DNA of 64,000 nucleotides from Flammulina velutipes (lineage: Eukaryota > Basidiomycota > Agaricomycetes > Agaricales > Physalacriaceae). The notes below the pieces were generated by a model that searched no databases, was not told the origin of the DNA, and worked only from the letters and a program-made list of their open reading frames with translations. The stretch covers positions 496,001 to 560,000 of the forward strand of contig CM022374.1 of the NCBI GenBank assembly GCA_011800155.1, in the 5' to 3' direction. The position numbers were made by a program, and so were the translations under genes. The first letter of the stretch is position 1. Every line of letters begins with the position of its first letter. This document shows positions 21,921 to 34,277 of the stretch, in pieces.

Positions 21921-22709
21921 ATGGCTTTCTTTCGCTCGCTGTCCTTTACGAGCAGCTCATCGTCTTCATCATCCAGCTCATCTCCGCCTATGCCACCTAC
22001 ACCAACTGTTCCACCCAGCGACATTATCAAAGAATCGGAAGAGTACGACGGACTCGTGCGCTTCTCTGATTCCTGCACGCTCATCCCCGCCTCGCCTTCG
22101 TCGCCCTCCATCCTGGCTTTTCTCACACCCACAAAGGAAAAGCCGCATATCCACTTTGCGCACAGACACAAGTCATGCCTGCACAACCACACCCGTAAAT
22201 CATCACTCCCGTCCCCCACCTTTGATGACCCACCCATCGTACACGTGCCCACGCCAGTCCCCTCCCGTCCTGCCTCACCCACAACCCGTGCGCGCTCTTC
22301 TAGCTTTCTCTCGCACTTCCGCGCCCCATCTCCCCCTCCTTTCCTCCTCCGATCACCCACGCTTCCGCTGCGCCCCTGTTGCCCAGAGTGCGCGCATTCT
22401 TTTACGCATCCCACTCCCAAGGAGCGCTTTACACGCGGAGCTCGTCGCAGACAGCGTAGTGCGTCTCTAGAGCCCCCACAGACTCTTGCAGATAAGCGCT
22501 GCTCGTTTGGCGCGGTAGGTATGGATAGGCACGAGGAAACCGTCCCAGAGGATGGCATCCTTCTCCCGAGTATCACAAGAGGGCGGTCCCCAGCTCGTTG
22601 GTCAGTCTCTTCTACCCGTCCTACACATTGTATTCATCGCCCCGTAGATTCTATTCTGTTGTCTAATGTGGCGGTGCCGGGGTCTACATTCAGTGCTTTC
22701 CATGTATAA
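21921..22709 (+). CDS. Ser/Pro-rich hypothetical protein
   Basis: An intronless open frame of 263 residues from MAFFRSLSFTSSSSS. It begins with a Ser run and a Pro-rich segment (PPMPPTPTVPPSD), then FSDSCTLIPASPSSPSILAF, KEKPHIHFAHRHKSCLHNH and a Ser/Pro/Arg-rich middle. A Cys pair occurs in LRPCCPECAHSF. Most of the protein is probably disordered. I do not recognise a domain. The start was chosen at the first ATG preceding the Ser-rich N-terminus; an upstream in-frame start would add about 11 residues. It lies just left of the KDZ element. Confidence 0.6.
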   Translation: MAFFRSLSFTSSSSSSSSSSSPPMPPTPTVPPSDIIKESEEYDGLVRFSDSCTLIPASPSSPSILAFLTPTKEKPHIHFAHRHKSCLHNHTRKSSLPSPTFDDPPIVHVPTPVPSRPASPTTRARSSSFLSHFRAPSPPPFLLRSPTLPLRPCCPECAHSFTHPTPKERFTRGARRRQRSASLEPPQTLADKRCSFGAVGMDRHEETVPEDGILLPSITRGRSPARWSVSSTRPTHCIHRPVDSILLSNVAVPGSTFSAFHV

Positions 22710-23275
22710 TAATCCCTTGGCGTATTCGCCTATTCACCGCCTACCATTTCTTGTCGGATCTCGTAACTTGATCCGAATGCGCTCAGCGCTTAGCACGCGT
22801 TCCGCGCCCAAACTCCCCAAATGTGGCGTTTCGTGATCCTCAAGCGAGCTTTTGGTCACTCCAAGCTCCGTACTGCCGCCGCTGCCAAGGCACGAATACC
22901 TGCATCGGATCATGTCGTTGTGTGGACGTGCGCTCCTTGCACGTAAATGGCGTTGACTGTCGGTCCGCCTCGTCATGCATGCGCTCGAACATTTATCATC
23001 CTCCCTGTTTCTCCCGACCAACGGGGCCTCGATGTTCGTGCGCCATCTGCTCGTCGCGACATGCCATGAAGGATCTCGATGCTGTCCCGCCACGCGCCTG
23101 ATACCTCCCGCCTTTTCTATCCATGTATATTTATTTTACATTCTTAATCCATGTTTTCATCTGCCGCATTCGTCTGACCTTATCCCAACCGCATAGGTTT
23201 CTTCACAGCTCGTTTATCTTCTACAACGGGCATAACTCAAGTCGAGAATGCATCGCACACAGGAATGGAAGATGC
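22710..23275. other. Gap between the Ser-rich gene and the KDZ element
   Basis: No gene or repeat was seen. It ends at the left boundary of the transposon. Confidence 0.5.
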
Positions 23276-23324
23276 TATGATATCAATACCCATCTTTTTT
23301 TTTATGATATGATAAATGATGATT
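23276..23324 (+). repeat. Left terminal inverted repeat of the KDZ element
   Basis: It begins TATGATATCAATACCCATC, followed by a T-run and TATGATATGATAAATGATGA. It matches the right terminus with a few substitutions and length changes in the T-run. Confidence 0.8.
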
Positions 23325-23548
23325 ACCAGAATCCTGATTTATCACATTGTGTGAAGCCAAGTTGGAACCAGCAATAAATCAATGTTTATCATAAGTAGAT
23401 AAATCTATCACTAAATATCATAAGTAGTGCAGCATATCATTACATATCATAAGTACGGTCAGCGCCACAATGTACGGTATCATGTAATATCATACCGTCC
23501 GCTCAACATATCATCATATATCATATATACATCCCATATTGTCAGCCA
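23325..23548. repeat. Left subterminal repeat region of the KDZ element
   Basis: AT-rich sequence with repeated TATCATAAGTA and ATATCAT motifs and one CAGCGCCACAATG. Related motifs occur in the right subterminal region (34278-34519). Such arrays are typical transposase-binding regions in DNA transposons; binding here is inferred. Confidence 0.6.
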
Positions 23549-26500
23549 TCACTTCTTTCGTGCTCTCCGTGGTTTGGCACTGATTTCGCTAGCACCCTTC
23601 CGTCCCTTTGATTTCTGTGTTGCGGCCTTCCGACGTGTAGTCGTCTTTGCCGGTAAATCCTTTCCTCTGATCTTCTTACTCGGACGAAGAAGCTGCTGAT
23701 CATCGTCCTTCTCCATATCCTCTTCATCACTATCGTCGTCGTCGTCGTCACTCTTAGCCTCCTCCGGCGCTGCCCGTTTTCTTTTAGACTTCTGGCCATC
23801 CGCTAACTCAGCCGCGATACGCTGAGTCCGTCGTCGAGATTCCTCGGTAGTATGACTTGCTGATTTCGTAGCGGCTGCTGCCCTCTTTTCGTGCGCCTCC
23901 TCATGTTTTTCAATATCCTTTTCCATCTCCCGCTTGGCTGACACTGCCTCGAGAACCTTCTTCACCTCCTTCTGAGCGTTTGTCCACTCATCAATCATCT
24001 GTTGTTTTAAGCGCACGTGGAAATTGCGGCGTTTCCAAGCATATGCCTTGCGTCCACGGTCGTCTGTTGCTGTCGCCATCTTCGCCCAGGCCAGCGAATA
24101 CTTGTGGTGGTACGTCGAGACACGTTCCGCTTCTGCCTCTAGAATCTCCACCTCTTCCCGCCACCGTTCACATTCATCTTTTTCTCGAAACCATTTTACT
24201 CGTCGTACTGTAATGTTGGTTAGTGCATCGGCGTAAGACTTGAATAAAATAGACTTACTCTCTACGAACCACTCGGCCTCCTCATCTGCTGTCAAACCAC
24301 CGGGCTTTGAAACTGACCACAACCAAGAATCACCCATTCTTGCTTCACCTGGTTCTGCCACCTTTGTCGCGTCTTTCCCTCGCATGTGTGAGGCCTCTAA
24401 TCTCCGCAGGACTGTATCGTCTTTCGATAAACCCAGAACGATCATGCGATCCCGAACAAAGTTGTATCGCTCCATGGCATCCTTTTTGTCGGCTTCGAAG
24501 CGTTGGAGTATGGTCTTGGCCCTCGTAGATGCGCCCTGTCCGTGAATAAAGTTTTTCTTCGTCTCAACGTTGTCGACTTGCATGATGATCAGGCCACGGA
24601 TTTCATGAAGGATACCGTGTGCTTGAACCTTTCGAATCCCGTACTCGATGTCTTGAGCGTACTGCAAATTATACTGAGAGCACTTGGCACGGGAGAGGCG
24701 GCTCGGAATGGGTAGGAACGCGATTTCTGGTTCGGCGATACTGACAGGTTTGAGCTCGTCATGGAGAGCGGGTATCGTTCGGATTAGGTCTTGGAACCAA
24801 CGCATGATGTTATCGTGGAGATTCTGGCGCGCACTCTCCAGGCTGTCGGATACATATTCCGCTGCGTAGTCGTCTTTCTGTTTTCTCGCTAGGATGCTCA
24901 CAACTTTCCTATGTCCTCATCAGCGCAAGTCAATGTTGAAGAAGTTGAATACTTACTGCTCGTGGTCCAGCCGGACACCCTCGGTCATGACTTCAAGAAT
25001 CCCGCTAGCGAAACCGAGCGTAGTGGGCTTATCACTTGACAGCTCATCCTTCTCCCGCTTCAGCTGCTCTTCCATAAATTCTTTGAGTGTCGGCACCTCT
25101 GGATGTAACGATTAGTTGCTGTAGTGATCATGAGATAATACCCTTACTAATTCCTTTGAAGTTTACTTCGAAACGATCCACAATGTCAGTGTCCTTGTCG
25201 GTAGGCATTTTTGTTGCGTAGTACGCTTCCCATTTTTCTATCAAGGCCGGAGAAATAGCCGCAGTCGATTTTTCGAGCTTGTGGGATAAGTCGTCGTGCG
25301 TCTTCACGGCCTTGACATATCTATCACCCAGTGCGGAAGCTGAAAGCAATTAGATGACTTAGATCAGAATGCCCCTTGTGAAAGACCTACCCATTTTCAT
25401 TAACTTGTTGTAGTTCCAGTCGCCCAACGTCGCATCCAAGTCGTCGTGCCTTTGCCCGTGATTCTCTCGTTTAATGCTCCCCGCAGTGATTTTCGTCTCC
25501 GCCCAATCTGTCTCGACGATTTCGCCACATGACTTGCCAGTGCCCTTCATGTGTGCATACGCGTAAAAAGCTTGACACAGCCAGAGATGCCCGCGAAGGT
25601 GGAGTGTTGGTATTCCTCCAAGCAGTCTTTCAAGCAGGCTCCAGAACACTTCGGGTAGGTTTGGGAACTTCTCGCGGGTGATGCGCTCTCGCATGTGCCT
25701 TTTGTATTGGCACCACAGGTCGTAGGACAGGCGGACCCAACGTTGATGTCCGTCATATGCGAGCGCGCCCACGATGCTACGATCAGCGTAACAGAACCTG
25801 TGATGACAGCGCATTAGATTATATATTAGTGTCGGATTGATAATTAACCCACCTCTCGCCGCCATACATATCTACCACGGCGTTGTCCTGCATGAGACCG
25901 TGTCGAGTACAGACTGTGCCGAAGATCCCAGAGCATATTAGATTGACAAATTTCAATAGAGACTGCAGCCTCATTGCACGAAGGCGGGCACAGGTACACG
26001 GCTACAGTCAAACATCATTACGAGTTTTATCCTTAGATTCAAAGCAAAAAACATACCTCTTTGTGGTCGGTGTCACAAATGTCGAGGTATTCTTGATATG
26101 CGTGCTCTTCCACAATATGGTTCGTTCCGTTCATCACAGCCTCGTCGTCGGGATCCTCCTTCTTGTCGATACGAGGGACGTTGAAGGTTCCATCTGAAGA
26201 TAGAAACTTTGTATATTTGTGGCTGTGGGTGCACCAGTATTAGTGGGATGTCTAGGTGCTCGGACAAACCTTTACTTACGAGTCGTTTTCGTCCGCTGTC
26301 CAAACAACATCCATTGGCACATTGAAGCCCGGATCCGGGCACGCAGGACAAAATATAGATGTGCTCCCTGGGCGTCGGTGCGTGATGATGTCGTCGATGC
26401 CATGGTCTTGACCGGCCCTTCTTGTGGCTTGAATAACGCGCCAGATTCTGGCAGCAACCTTCAAATTCTTATAACAATCCTAAGGAGAGTCAGAATGCGA

Positions 26501-27401
26501 AAATACATCATAAAGGGTCACATACCGATACTTTCGACGGTTCAACGGCATCGGTAAATCGTCGTAGAGCCCAACAATAGTCATACGCAGTGAGTTTCGA
26601 GGCATTAGCATGCATGATGAAGTTCTCTAAGCATGTCACCGTGATCACAGTTTGCGGACTCTCTACAGTCATCGGCCAGAGGTTGGATAGGAATAGCTGG
26701 TCGGCTTCATCGTGCTCGATTTTCATAGCAAGGCGGTCCCGGCACATGCAGAATTGGATTTCGACGTTGTGATATCCATTGCAGTCAACCACAGTGATGC
26801 GTCGATGAGTACTAGAACTGGGGCATGCATCCCCGTTGTGCCCGAGGCAGAAAATCTGTCCTAGTTCTCGGAGGGAATGAGAGTCGAAGAACAGACCGTT
26901 CCATCGTTCAATGCGATGGAAAGGTGAGAATTGGTGCGCCTGGAGTATGCATTGGCCACACAGAGGGGGGTGGCTGCACTGTTGACAACGATACACTGCC
27001 CGCTCCTCTGAGCCGCACGGACAGCTTTCCTCAACCCGAGGGTGATAGCTCTGGGAGAATGCTGCGGCTTTGATGCGAGGCAACATGTCCAGGAAGGGCT
27101 TGATTCTTAAGCTGACACCCTTACTGAATGTCAGGCCGGTCTTCCTTGTCAAAATCAGACTGATACATACCTGATATCTACGTCGCTTGAGAACTGGCTC
27201 TGTCGACGGTTCAATGTCCTCCCAATCATCTTCGTGCTCCTCGGGTGCCTCTTCACTGTCTTTATCGGGAGTATCATCTGATACAGGGGGTAATTCGATG
27301 TGAGGCCCACTGGGAGATGATGCGTGAACGGTAGACTCGACGGTGTGTATTTCGTTGCGTTTCGCGTAGTTCTGAAGTGATTTCAGCGTGAAAGGCTTCA
27401 T
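23549..27401 (-). CDS. KDZ transposase with N-terminal CxC2 zinc cluster
   Basis: Multi-exon gene reading right to left. N-terminal acidic region (start at 27401), then the CxC2-like cluster: ESCPCGSEERAVYRCQQC, PPLCGQCILQAHQFSPFHRI, WNGLFF, LGHNGDACP. Catalytic region: VVDMYGGE (25870s), LSYDLWCQYKRHM (near 25720) and CGEIVETDWAETKI (near 25500), which correspond to the D, D and E blocks of KDZ transposases (DDE assignment by family pattern). The C-terminal part from about 24901 is helical (ARQNLHDNIMRWFQDLIRTI and following) and ends in a Lys/Asp-rich basic tail with KKIRGKD and RKAATQKSKGRKG. About eight introns are needed; small exons near 26200, 26000 and 25250 are individually uncertain. 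It is the transposase expected to mobilise the 11.3-kb element. Confidence 0.87.
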
Positions 27402-27801
27402 CTTCGTAGTTGGTGGTAGGAGGTAGAGTCACAGTATGTATCGAAATGTATCGATAACGACAATTATGCCTTGAACAAAGAACATGAGTCCATTGTTTGC
27501 AATCAGCAACAAAGCCACTTACGGACAATGCTTGGACGTTACAGAATGAAGTACCAGCCCGGTATGCTGCCTTAGGAAATTGTATATAATCGATATGAGA
27601 ATACATATATGTACGTGAAAACATGAGGCGTCGTTATAAGTGAGAAAAGAGATAAACACATGTACGTGAATGTGTGATAGATTGTGATCATAGATAAATG
27701 GTCATTCGTACTTATGAGCCATCGTAATACATTGTAATCATAGATAAATAGAGTATTCGTAGGAGCCATCGTGAGCATATGTAGTGGTTTAGAGAGCTGC
27801 G

Positions 27802-28877
27802 TCACAGCTTGTACACATGGAAGCTGGGCATACGCTGAACCCCGGCAAAGCGGATTAACAGCGTACCATGTTCATCAACATACTGTGCTTTCTCCAGATC
27901 CATCGAGACCCATCTTCTCTGATCATGGCGATAGCGCTGCAGATCCCCCGCGTTCTCCAGTCCGAATCGCGAGAAGGCCAATCCTTGACGTCGAAGGTGG
28001 ATATTGTCACCGCCGACTAAGCGAAGGCAGTGGAGACGGGGACGTTGATCATTTTCTGTCCACAAAATGACAGTGACAACACGGTAGCCATCTGGATGGA
28101 GAACTTGGAGTTCATCGTCATCAATCAGTGTGTCGTTGATGGCTGGGGCTGGGACCAGAGGTTGATGGTAGGGCTCGATGGGAACAGGTAGGTTGGCGAG
28201 AGGTGGTTCATCGCGGGCGACACGACGAGGGGGGGCACGAGGAGGCGTTTGGGGAGGAAGTTCACCGGAGTAGGGCCAAGGTAGAGGCTCGGGAAATTGT
28301 GTGCCTCGATATTTGTGGGCGCTCTCCAGTTTGACCCACTGTCTGCGCTCCAAAAGGCTCATAAGTTCCAAGTCGTCTTCCAGGGCACCGCTCGAAAAAC
28401 CTGAAGGCGAGATGCGCCTCATGCGCCGACAAGACACGTTGGTGCACTATCTCATCTGTTAGCTACGGTATGGGAATTGGAAAGAGTAGAACTGACCACA
28501 TATGTCTGCTTGCCAAGTTGGATAAAACCCTTGTCATCCGGGAATGCGACCAGCTGGCGGTCATCGCCACCGGTATTTGTAGTGATTATGCATGTTTCTT
28601 TGTCGCACGACATGCAAGTTTTGGAGAGTTGACGTTGTGGATATGCCTCATCATTTTTGCGGGTAAGGTGTTGAGTGAGTTTGTGTCCGAGTTCCTTCAG
28701 GATGCGGGCTTTCTGTTCGCCAGGCTTGGCGGATCTCGGAGAGGCTGGAAGGCATGTACGCTGTTCCACGCGAAGGAGGGAGAAGGAGGTCGGTAAAGCG
28801 GCGCGACGAAGAATACCTGTGCCTTGGGCGGGCACACCCAGAGAGCTGCGCGTAGTGATGGTGCGTTCGGAAGGCAT
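27802..28877 (-). CDS. KDZ-element passenger protein, 340 residues, Cys-rich centre
   Basis: Exons 28877-28500 and 28446-27802. Begins MPSERTITTRSSLG, with a basic helical stretch, then a cluster CMSCDKETC and, across the intron, QTYCTNVSCRR, resembling a zinc-binding pair of Cys-x2-Cys and Cys-x4-Cys units. The rest holds LMSLLERRQWVKLES, a Pro-rich linker and a C-terminal domain with YRVVTVILWTENDQRPRLHC. No known domain is recognised. The acceptor at 28447 was chosen because it keeps frame and avoids a stop. It is tail-to-head with the transposase gene in the same orientation and inside the same inverted repeats, so it probably travels with the element. Confidence 0.65.
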
Positions 28878-28879
28878 GA

Positions 28880-29609
28880 CGTTGGTTTCTGGCCCAGCTA
28901 CAAGGTGGGGCTCTTTTATACTGTCAAAGGAGATCGAGATCGCTGTCGATGAAATACTTACAATGAACCAAACTGAAGCATATCGATTGTCCTTGACCCA
29001 CACCATATCAGATCACACTGTAAGTCTGCAAATCAACAATAGCCTGCCGAGCCCATGGTCGAAACTTACGCTCTATTGTACCCTTCGAATAACGATTGTG
29101 GCGCAGACAATACGTCGGCATTTGAGCCAAACGCAGTCCATTGGTAATCGAAATTGCTGGGAGTTGATCCACAGCATGCTCGGATTTGATCCAAAGCAAA
29201 CTTCGAGTGGCCGGAGTTAATCCAGGCCGAGAGAGGGCGGGGGAAAAGGTTACAGAGGGCGTACATACAGTCATTTGAAGAAGAGGCGGGGGAAGGATTA
29301 GTTAGTTGGGCATATTTGGCGCCAGCTTCATCAAAAAAACATGTACACACAAACGGTTCTGCTTTCCTACCACCAATGTCGTCGTTCCCGCCATTTTCTC
29401 TTGCTCCTCTCTTCCAGTCCGCCCACTCTCAGGAGGACCGTCCGTCTTGACTAAACGTCGGACGGATATCCGAGAACGATTTGATCCAGTATCGATCGTT
29501 GTCGCGCAGTTTGTCAAATTGACGCCCGCGTATTCTGGTCTGTCTAAACGACGACTAGGACTGAGACGAAAGCTACCCAAACGCGTATCAGCTTCGGTAG
29601 ATCTTTCCT
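28880..29609. promoter_or_regulatory. Divergent promoter region between KDZ passenger genes
   Basis: This 730-bp interval separates the start codons of two divergent passenger genes. The minus-strand side has a TATA-like TATAAAAGAG (about 28911-28922, read on the minus strand). No open frame with support lies within. Confidence 0.35.
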
Positions 29610-31920
29610 ATGGCTCCCAAAGGTATGTTGTCCGATGCATGACACCCTTAGGCCGGTACTAACTTTTCCGTCAGTTCCAATGTCCCAAATGGTTTTGGTC
29701 GCCTACGAAGGTCGTGTGGGACGGCGGTATATACGAGACAATGTTGTTGTAACCACCCCCAACATGGACACCCTCCCCCCATCGCTCTTTGGTACTCGTG
29801 AAGTGCGGATGTTGAACGACTTCCATTTCGGCGAGGACGACCCCATTTATCACCCTCAACCTTTCGATAGCCGTATTCCCCACCTCGCTTTCATCCGTCA
29901 CCCGTCAGATTTTGCAGAACAATATCGCATGCTATGGTTCCTCCCCTCCAACTGCCCTGAGCACTTCGAGGTGCCTAATGCTAGCAATCCTTCCCTCGGA
30001 CGCATCAACCACATTTTCCGTGATGTCCTGAAGGGCATCTTCCTGCAGACAAAGAAACGTTATTCGGAAGCCCGGACTGCGCAGAAGACGGTAGCGCCGG
30101 TGGCCGGGGAGAAGGGGGTCGAGGAGGATGTTTTCATCACCGATTATATGTCCCGACTGAAGGGGCTTTTCAACCGCCTGGACCTCCTCATGTCCTTCGA
30201 TGATGCCGTCCATTCATGGTGCTTTGCCCAACGACTCTTATTGGAGTATGACGCCCGCCTGGTATGGCTCCTGGATACGCGGAAAGGCTTCTACGCTGCG
30301 AGCATGCCTCGCCAACGACTTTTAAATGTTGTAGGGGCACAGACGGACTCATTAGAAATCGCAGAGAATTTGTTTCGCGTAAGTTTTCTATTATTTTTCT
30401 GTATCGCACATTTTGATAACAGGCTTTAGGTTGGGTGCCCTGTATGGCTTGCTCGTTGCCTTGGTGCGGAACAAGGAGTCAAAGTCGTGAAATGGCTTGA
30501 TGATATACCTGAGAACGAGCTACCCCGTCGGCGCGTGGACGTAACAATTAACTATGATGAAGCCTCGCCTCCCCGCGATATCGTTTACAAGGGGGGCGCT
30601 GCTCGACTGGAAAAGTACCGACAGATGGCCTACTTCATTCGCCGACTCCTCAGCCCTCCCTCCATATTCAATGCTCCCGTCGAGGCTGTTGCAGCAATCA
30701 CCGAGAAGTCCAACTCTCTGTCATCTGTGGCAGGACCTTCACGCACACGCCACTCTCGAGATCAGCATCGAACAGAGCCGTGTAAGTCCTCAGCAATTTC
30801 ATTTCATCCTCATAAAGCTAACTGGAAGTTACAGACCCAGCGTCGAAGAACGCGAAGAAGGGTACAAAATCGTCAACGAATGCAAGCACCTCTACGCCCC
30901 ATGATCGCAATAAATTTGTCGATGTCGTCTCCACTCTCATGCCGGAGTGTCTGGAGGCATGGGCATCGGCTTCCGAAGATATAGGTCGCAGCGTTGATGT
31001 CTCAAAGCCCGCTCTGTTCGGCCTCGTCAAAGGTTACGCGGTCCCAGATCCAAATATGATTGCAGGCTTCGGGACCGACACTATGGCGTACGCGTTCACT
31101 ACATATCTCAAACTTCGCGATGTCATTCTCTATCGCACGACGTCTCGCCAATTCCGCCCCTTACCCACATCGTCGTGGCGCCAGATGCTAGGTCTCGAAC
31201 TCCATGGCAGGAAGGAAGGGGGTCATCACGCGCAGAAACGAACCCAGCTTCGGGAAGAGCTTATGTCCTGCATTAAAGATGCTAAGTTGGAGGTATGATC
31301 GCTGCATTCCGATAGCTTGCGGATGATTAACATCAGTTCAGAAATCCCTCGACATGACAAACCTTCTGGCAGCGCCAGTCACTTGGAGAGGCCAACCTCT
31401 CGCCCCTTTCAAACTTCCCGACGGACCAGTCTGTCGGGAGATCTTGTGGGAACTCTCTGAAATCAACTTCCGTGTCGAGCTGGTACTTCTGGATTCGTGC
31501 TGCTATGAGTATCGAGAGGAGGCGTTTGATTTGCGGGATGATAGGGAGGAGGGAGAGATACACCACGACGAATTAGACGCCTCGACCAGTGCGGATCGCC
31601 AGTTAAAGGTACTTGACGCCTTGGATTTTCCTGGTGGCCTAGTGCCCCTATCTGCGAGGGAAGGCGGAGAAGGTTTTGCATCCCCTAATTGGCGAACCCG
31701 GCGTTGGGCATTGTGTGCTCTGTCTCGTATCATGCGGAGTTGGAAGAAGGCAGTGCCACCCATGTCAAAGGATTTGCTGACGTTGGTGGAGAAGCTGGAT
31801 GACTCGTCGGAAACGACAGAGGATGTCGTCAACTCTGCGGAGAAATTGCTTGCCGTTCACTATCTTCGCTGCTTCACCTCCATATTTCATCGTGCTCCCG
31901 TTTTACCTCACCGACTTTGA
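29610..31920 (+). CDS. KDZ-element passenger protein, 701 residues
   Basis: Five exons: 29610-29622 (13 nt, MAPK plus one base), 29675-30378, 30430-30781, 30835-31292 and 31342-31920. Phases agree throughout. Landmarks: MSQMVLVAYEGRVGRRYIRD, LPSNCPEHFEVPNASNPSLG, SWCFAQRLLLEYDARLVWLL, KFVDVVSTLMPECLEAWASA and FPGGLVPLSAREGGEGFA. No known catalytic motif is evident to me. In particular I do not see the H-x-D iron site expected if it were a TET/JBP dioxygenase, a gene class known to ride on fungal KDZ elements. Divergent from the 340-residue gene (promoter about 28.9-29.6 kb). Confidence 0.75.
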
Positions 31921-32056
31921 ATTACATTACGAACTTGTATATCTATCCTACCCCGTGTGGTCTTGTATTTTTTTTTGAATCCGTATCATAGCTATGCATT
32001 CAATCTTGAAACTAAACAAAGGACTTGCTTCTATAGTTCTATGCGGCATTGTGACG

Positions 32057-32112
32057 CATTTGCCAACACCAGCCCACAGGCTGGCTTGTCGGCATTGCCG
32101 ACATGGCAAATG
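32057..32112. other. Potential three-way junction (hairpin pair inside an outer stem)
   Basis: CATTTGCCA (32057-32065) is complementary to TGGCAAATG (32104-32112). Between them lie two perfect hairpins: CCAGCC-CACA-GGCTGG (32069-32084) and GTCGGC-ATT-GCCGAC (32088-32102). Linkers are only 3, 3 and 1 nt. The structure is the same on either strand. It lies between the 701- and 597-residue genes within the KDZ element. It could act as structured RNA in a 3' end or as a DNA structure; the sequence alone does not decide. Confidence 0.5.
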
Positions 32113-32278
32113 TGTGTATATTTCATTGTAAATGTGAGTGTGCACCGTTGTTCAATAGAAATTCCAACTCATTGTTTGCGCAGCATGCAGCACCAAAAAT
32201 GCAGAGCGTCGTGATTTCTTTGTCTGCCCATTTCTTTCCCTTCTACATCCAACTACTCGAACATCGTCGCTTCACGAC

Positions 32279-34277
32279 ATGGGTATCTACAAACTGGAGA
32301 ATACCGAACGCGAATGGATCCTACAAAACTACGTTGCTCGATACAAGGCACTTCCCGGTTCGAAACCCAACGGCGAGGCGAAGAAAGGCGACAAAAGGAA
32401 ATGGGTGAAGGAGAACGTACTTATCGACTTTCTTGATGAATTCCACCCCGAGGACAAGACTATTGACGTGACGAATGTCTTGGACGTGAGTACCGTCAAA
32501 GCCTTCTGTTTCTGTCAACACTAACCTTGACTTCGTAGGGAATCTGCAGCGCCTTTCGAAACGTGGCCTACAAAGACACCTCTACTTACGAGCACAAGAA
32601 AATTCCACGCCGCACCAACGCCAAGTCCCTCTACTGGCATGCCAATCTTGCGAAAGTTGAGATGCGTGGTAGAGAGCTGAAGACACAATCTGAAGCACAG
32701 AACCAGACCAAGGACGGCACGGGGAAGGAGAAGGTTATGGCAGCTGGTCTGACTTGGCAACGGGCGGCATTGAACGAACTCTTTGCCAACCTGGATGCCA
32801 CTGAGCGCTCTAAATACGAACGGGATGCCCAGGATCACAATGCAGCCATTGATAAGGGGCCAAACGTCGAAGAAGTCTACATGTATGTGAACCATCAAAC
32901 GTATCGTTTGACCGACTGATCTGTCTACTAGGATGCAAGAGCATATTTCCGCTGCGGTCGCAAAGTCCCTCCAGCCGCTGATAGGTTTTGGCCTCAACCA
33001 GATGGGTGTCGTCACATTTTCCGTTCAGTTGGCATATCTTGATAAAGATGGCCAAACACGATATGATCAGTGAGTCGCTACCATACAGTCGTGCATTTCT
33101 ATGCGACTAATTTCAATCTTTTCAGCCAGCTCGTTTATCCGCATGCAGATTGGAAGAACATAACGACTAAAACGGAGTTCATCAACGATACCCAAAAGGC
33201 CCAATTTCTCGAATATGCAAACGCGGGCTTCAAGTGTAAGTGTATTTGCCATTGATAAGTACTTATCTCACTGAATATTTAGTGGCCCAAAACCCCAAAC
33301 CCAAATCGTCTCAGCTCACCGAACACAAGCAAACTTCAGGGACAAACCCGAAGCCTTCTCAGGTTGCCCAACACGCCAACCGCCTTCACTTCGACGACGA
33401 TGATAGCGAGACCTTCGAGGACGCAATCCAAGCCATCGACAAGGAGAATGAAGACACAGTTCGACCCAAGATGTCGAAGGCAGTCAAACGTGCCAACAAG
33501 TTCCGGGTCGACGACGATGACGAGGAGGAGACTTTTGATCACGAACTGGAAGGACTCGAAAAGGAGACGGCAGAGGCTGATGTCGTTGCAACGGAATATC
33601 GACAGGCAAGAGTTTTGGAGGACTTGGAGGAGAAGCGGCGAAAGGCGCGTGAAGAGATCAAGGCTGCGAAGGTTGCCAAGGAAGCGGCGACAGCACAGGC
33701 AAGGGCAAACGCCATGTTGGCAGCTCGCAAGGCGGAGGACGCGAGGAGGCAAGCAGAAGCGGAATTGGCTGCACTGGCCGAGTTGGAGATTGTTCAAGAT
33801 CACGTCAAGTTCGAAAGGCCAAACGACTTAGCTCCCGAGGACGACAACAAGGAGATGGAGGATTTGGTGGAGGACGAGGGCGACGAAGACCCTCCATCTG
33901 TGGAGGAGGAGAAAGAGAACGATGATCCAAGTCCAGCGGAGTGCGACGACGACAATGATAACCAACGGGAGGGAGAGGAGGCGAAGGCGCCTCCAGTGGA
34001 TCGCGGGAGGAAGGGTGGGAAGGGAGCCACAACGGTGTCGCGACAGACGGCAGTTCGCGGAGGAAAGAACCCTACTGCGACAGCCATCGACTTGATGCCA
34101 CGCACATCGACCCGGGTTTCGAAACGAAAAGCGGACACAGCACCCTCGGTACCCCGCAAGTCGGCTAGACTCAGCGCTACCGATGATGCACCTAGAGCTA
34201 CCCGTGCATCTGCGAAATCAAAGTCAGGAACCACAACGGGCAAGAAGGCTACTACGCGCGGTAAAGGGCGACGCTGA
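32279..34277 (+). CDS. KDZ-element passenger protein, 597 residues, charged C-terminus
   Basis: Exons 32279-32485, 32539-32882, 32932-33069, 33126-33235 and 33283-34277, phases consistent. The N-terminal half is globular: MGIYKLENTEREWILQNYVA, FLDEFHPEDKTIDVTNVLDG, TWQRAALNELFANLDATERS (a segment resembling the DNA-binding-like passengers of fungal elements) and YLDKDGQTRYDHQLVYPHAD. The last exon encodes a long charged tail with a predicted coiled coil (EEKRRKAREEIKAAKVAKEA), acidic runs and an Arg/Lys/Ser-rich end containing SKRKADTAPS and KSARLSA. The tail suggests nuclear localisation and nucleic-acid or chromatin contact. No catalytic motif is recognised. It ends only about 240 bp from the right terminus. 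Confidence 0.72.

Noticed and set aside
23325..23548. Repeated TATCATAAG motifs considered as a CRISPR-like or satellite array
   Set aside because: Spacing is irregular, the motifs also occur at the other end of the element, and the organism is a eukaryote; they are subterminal transposon repeats.
29610..31920. Possible TET/JBP dioxygenase, because such genes ride on fungal KDZ elements
   Set aside because: No H-x-D...H iron site or other dioxygenase signature could be found in the spliced protein.
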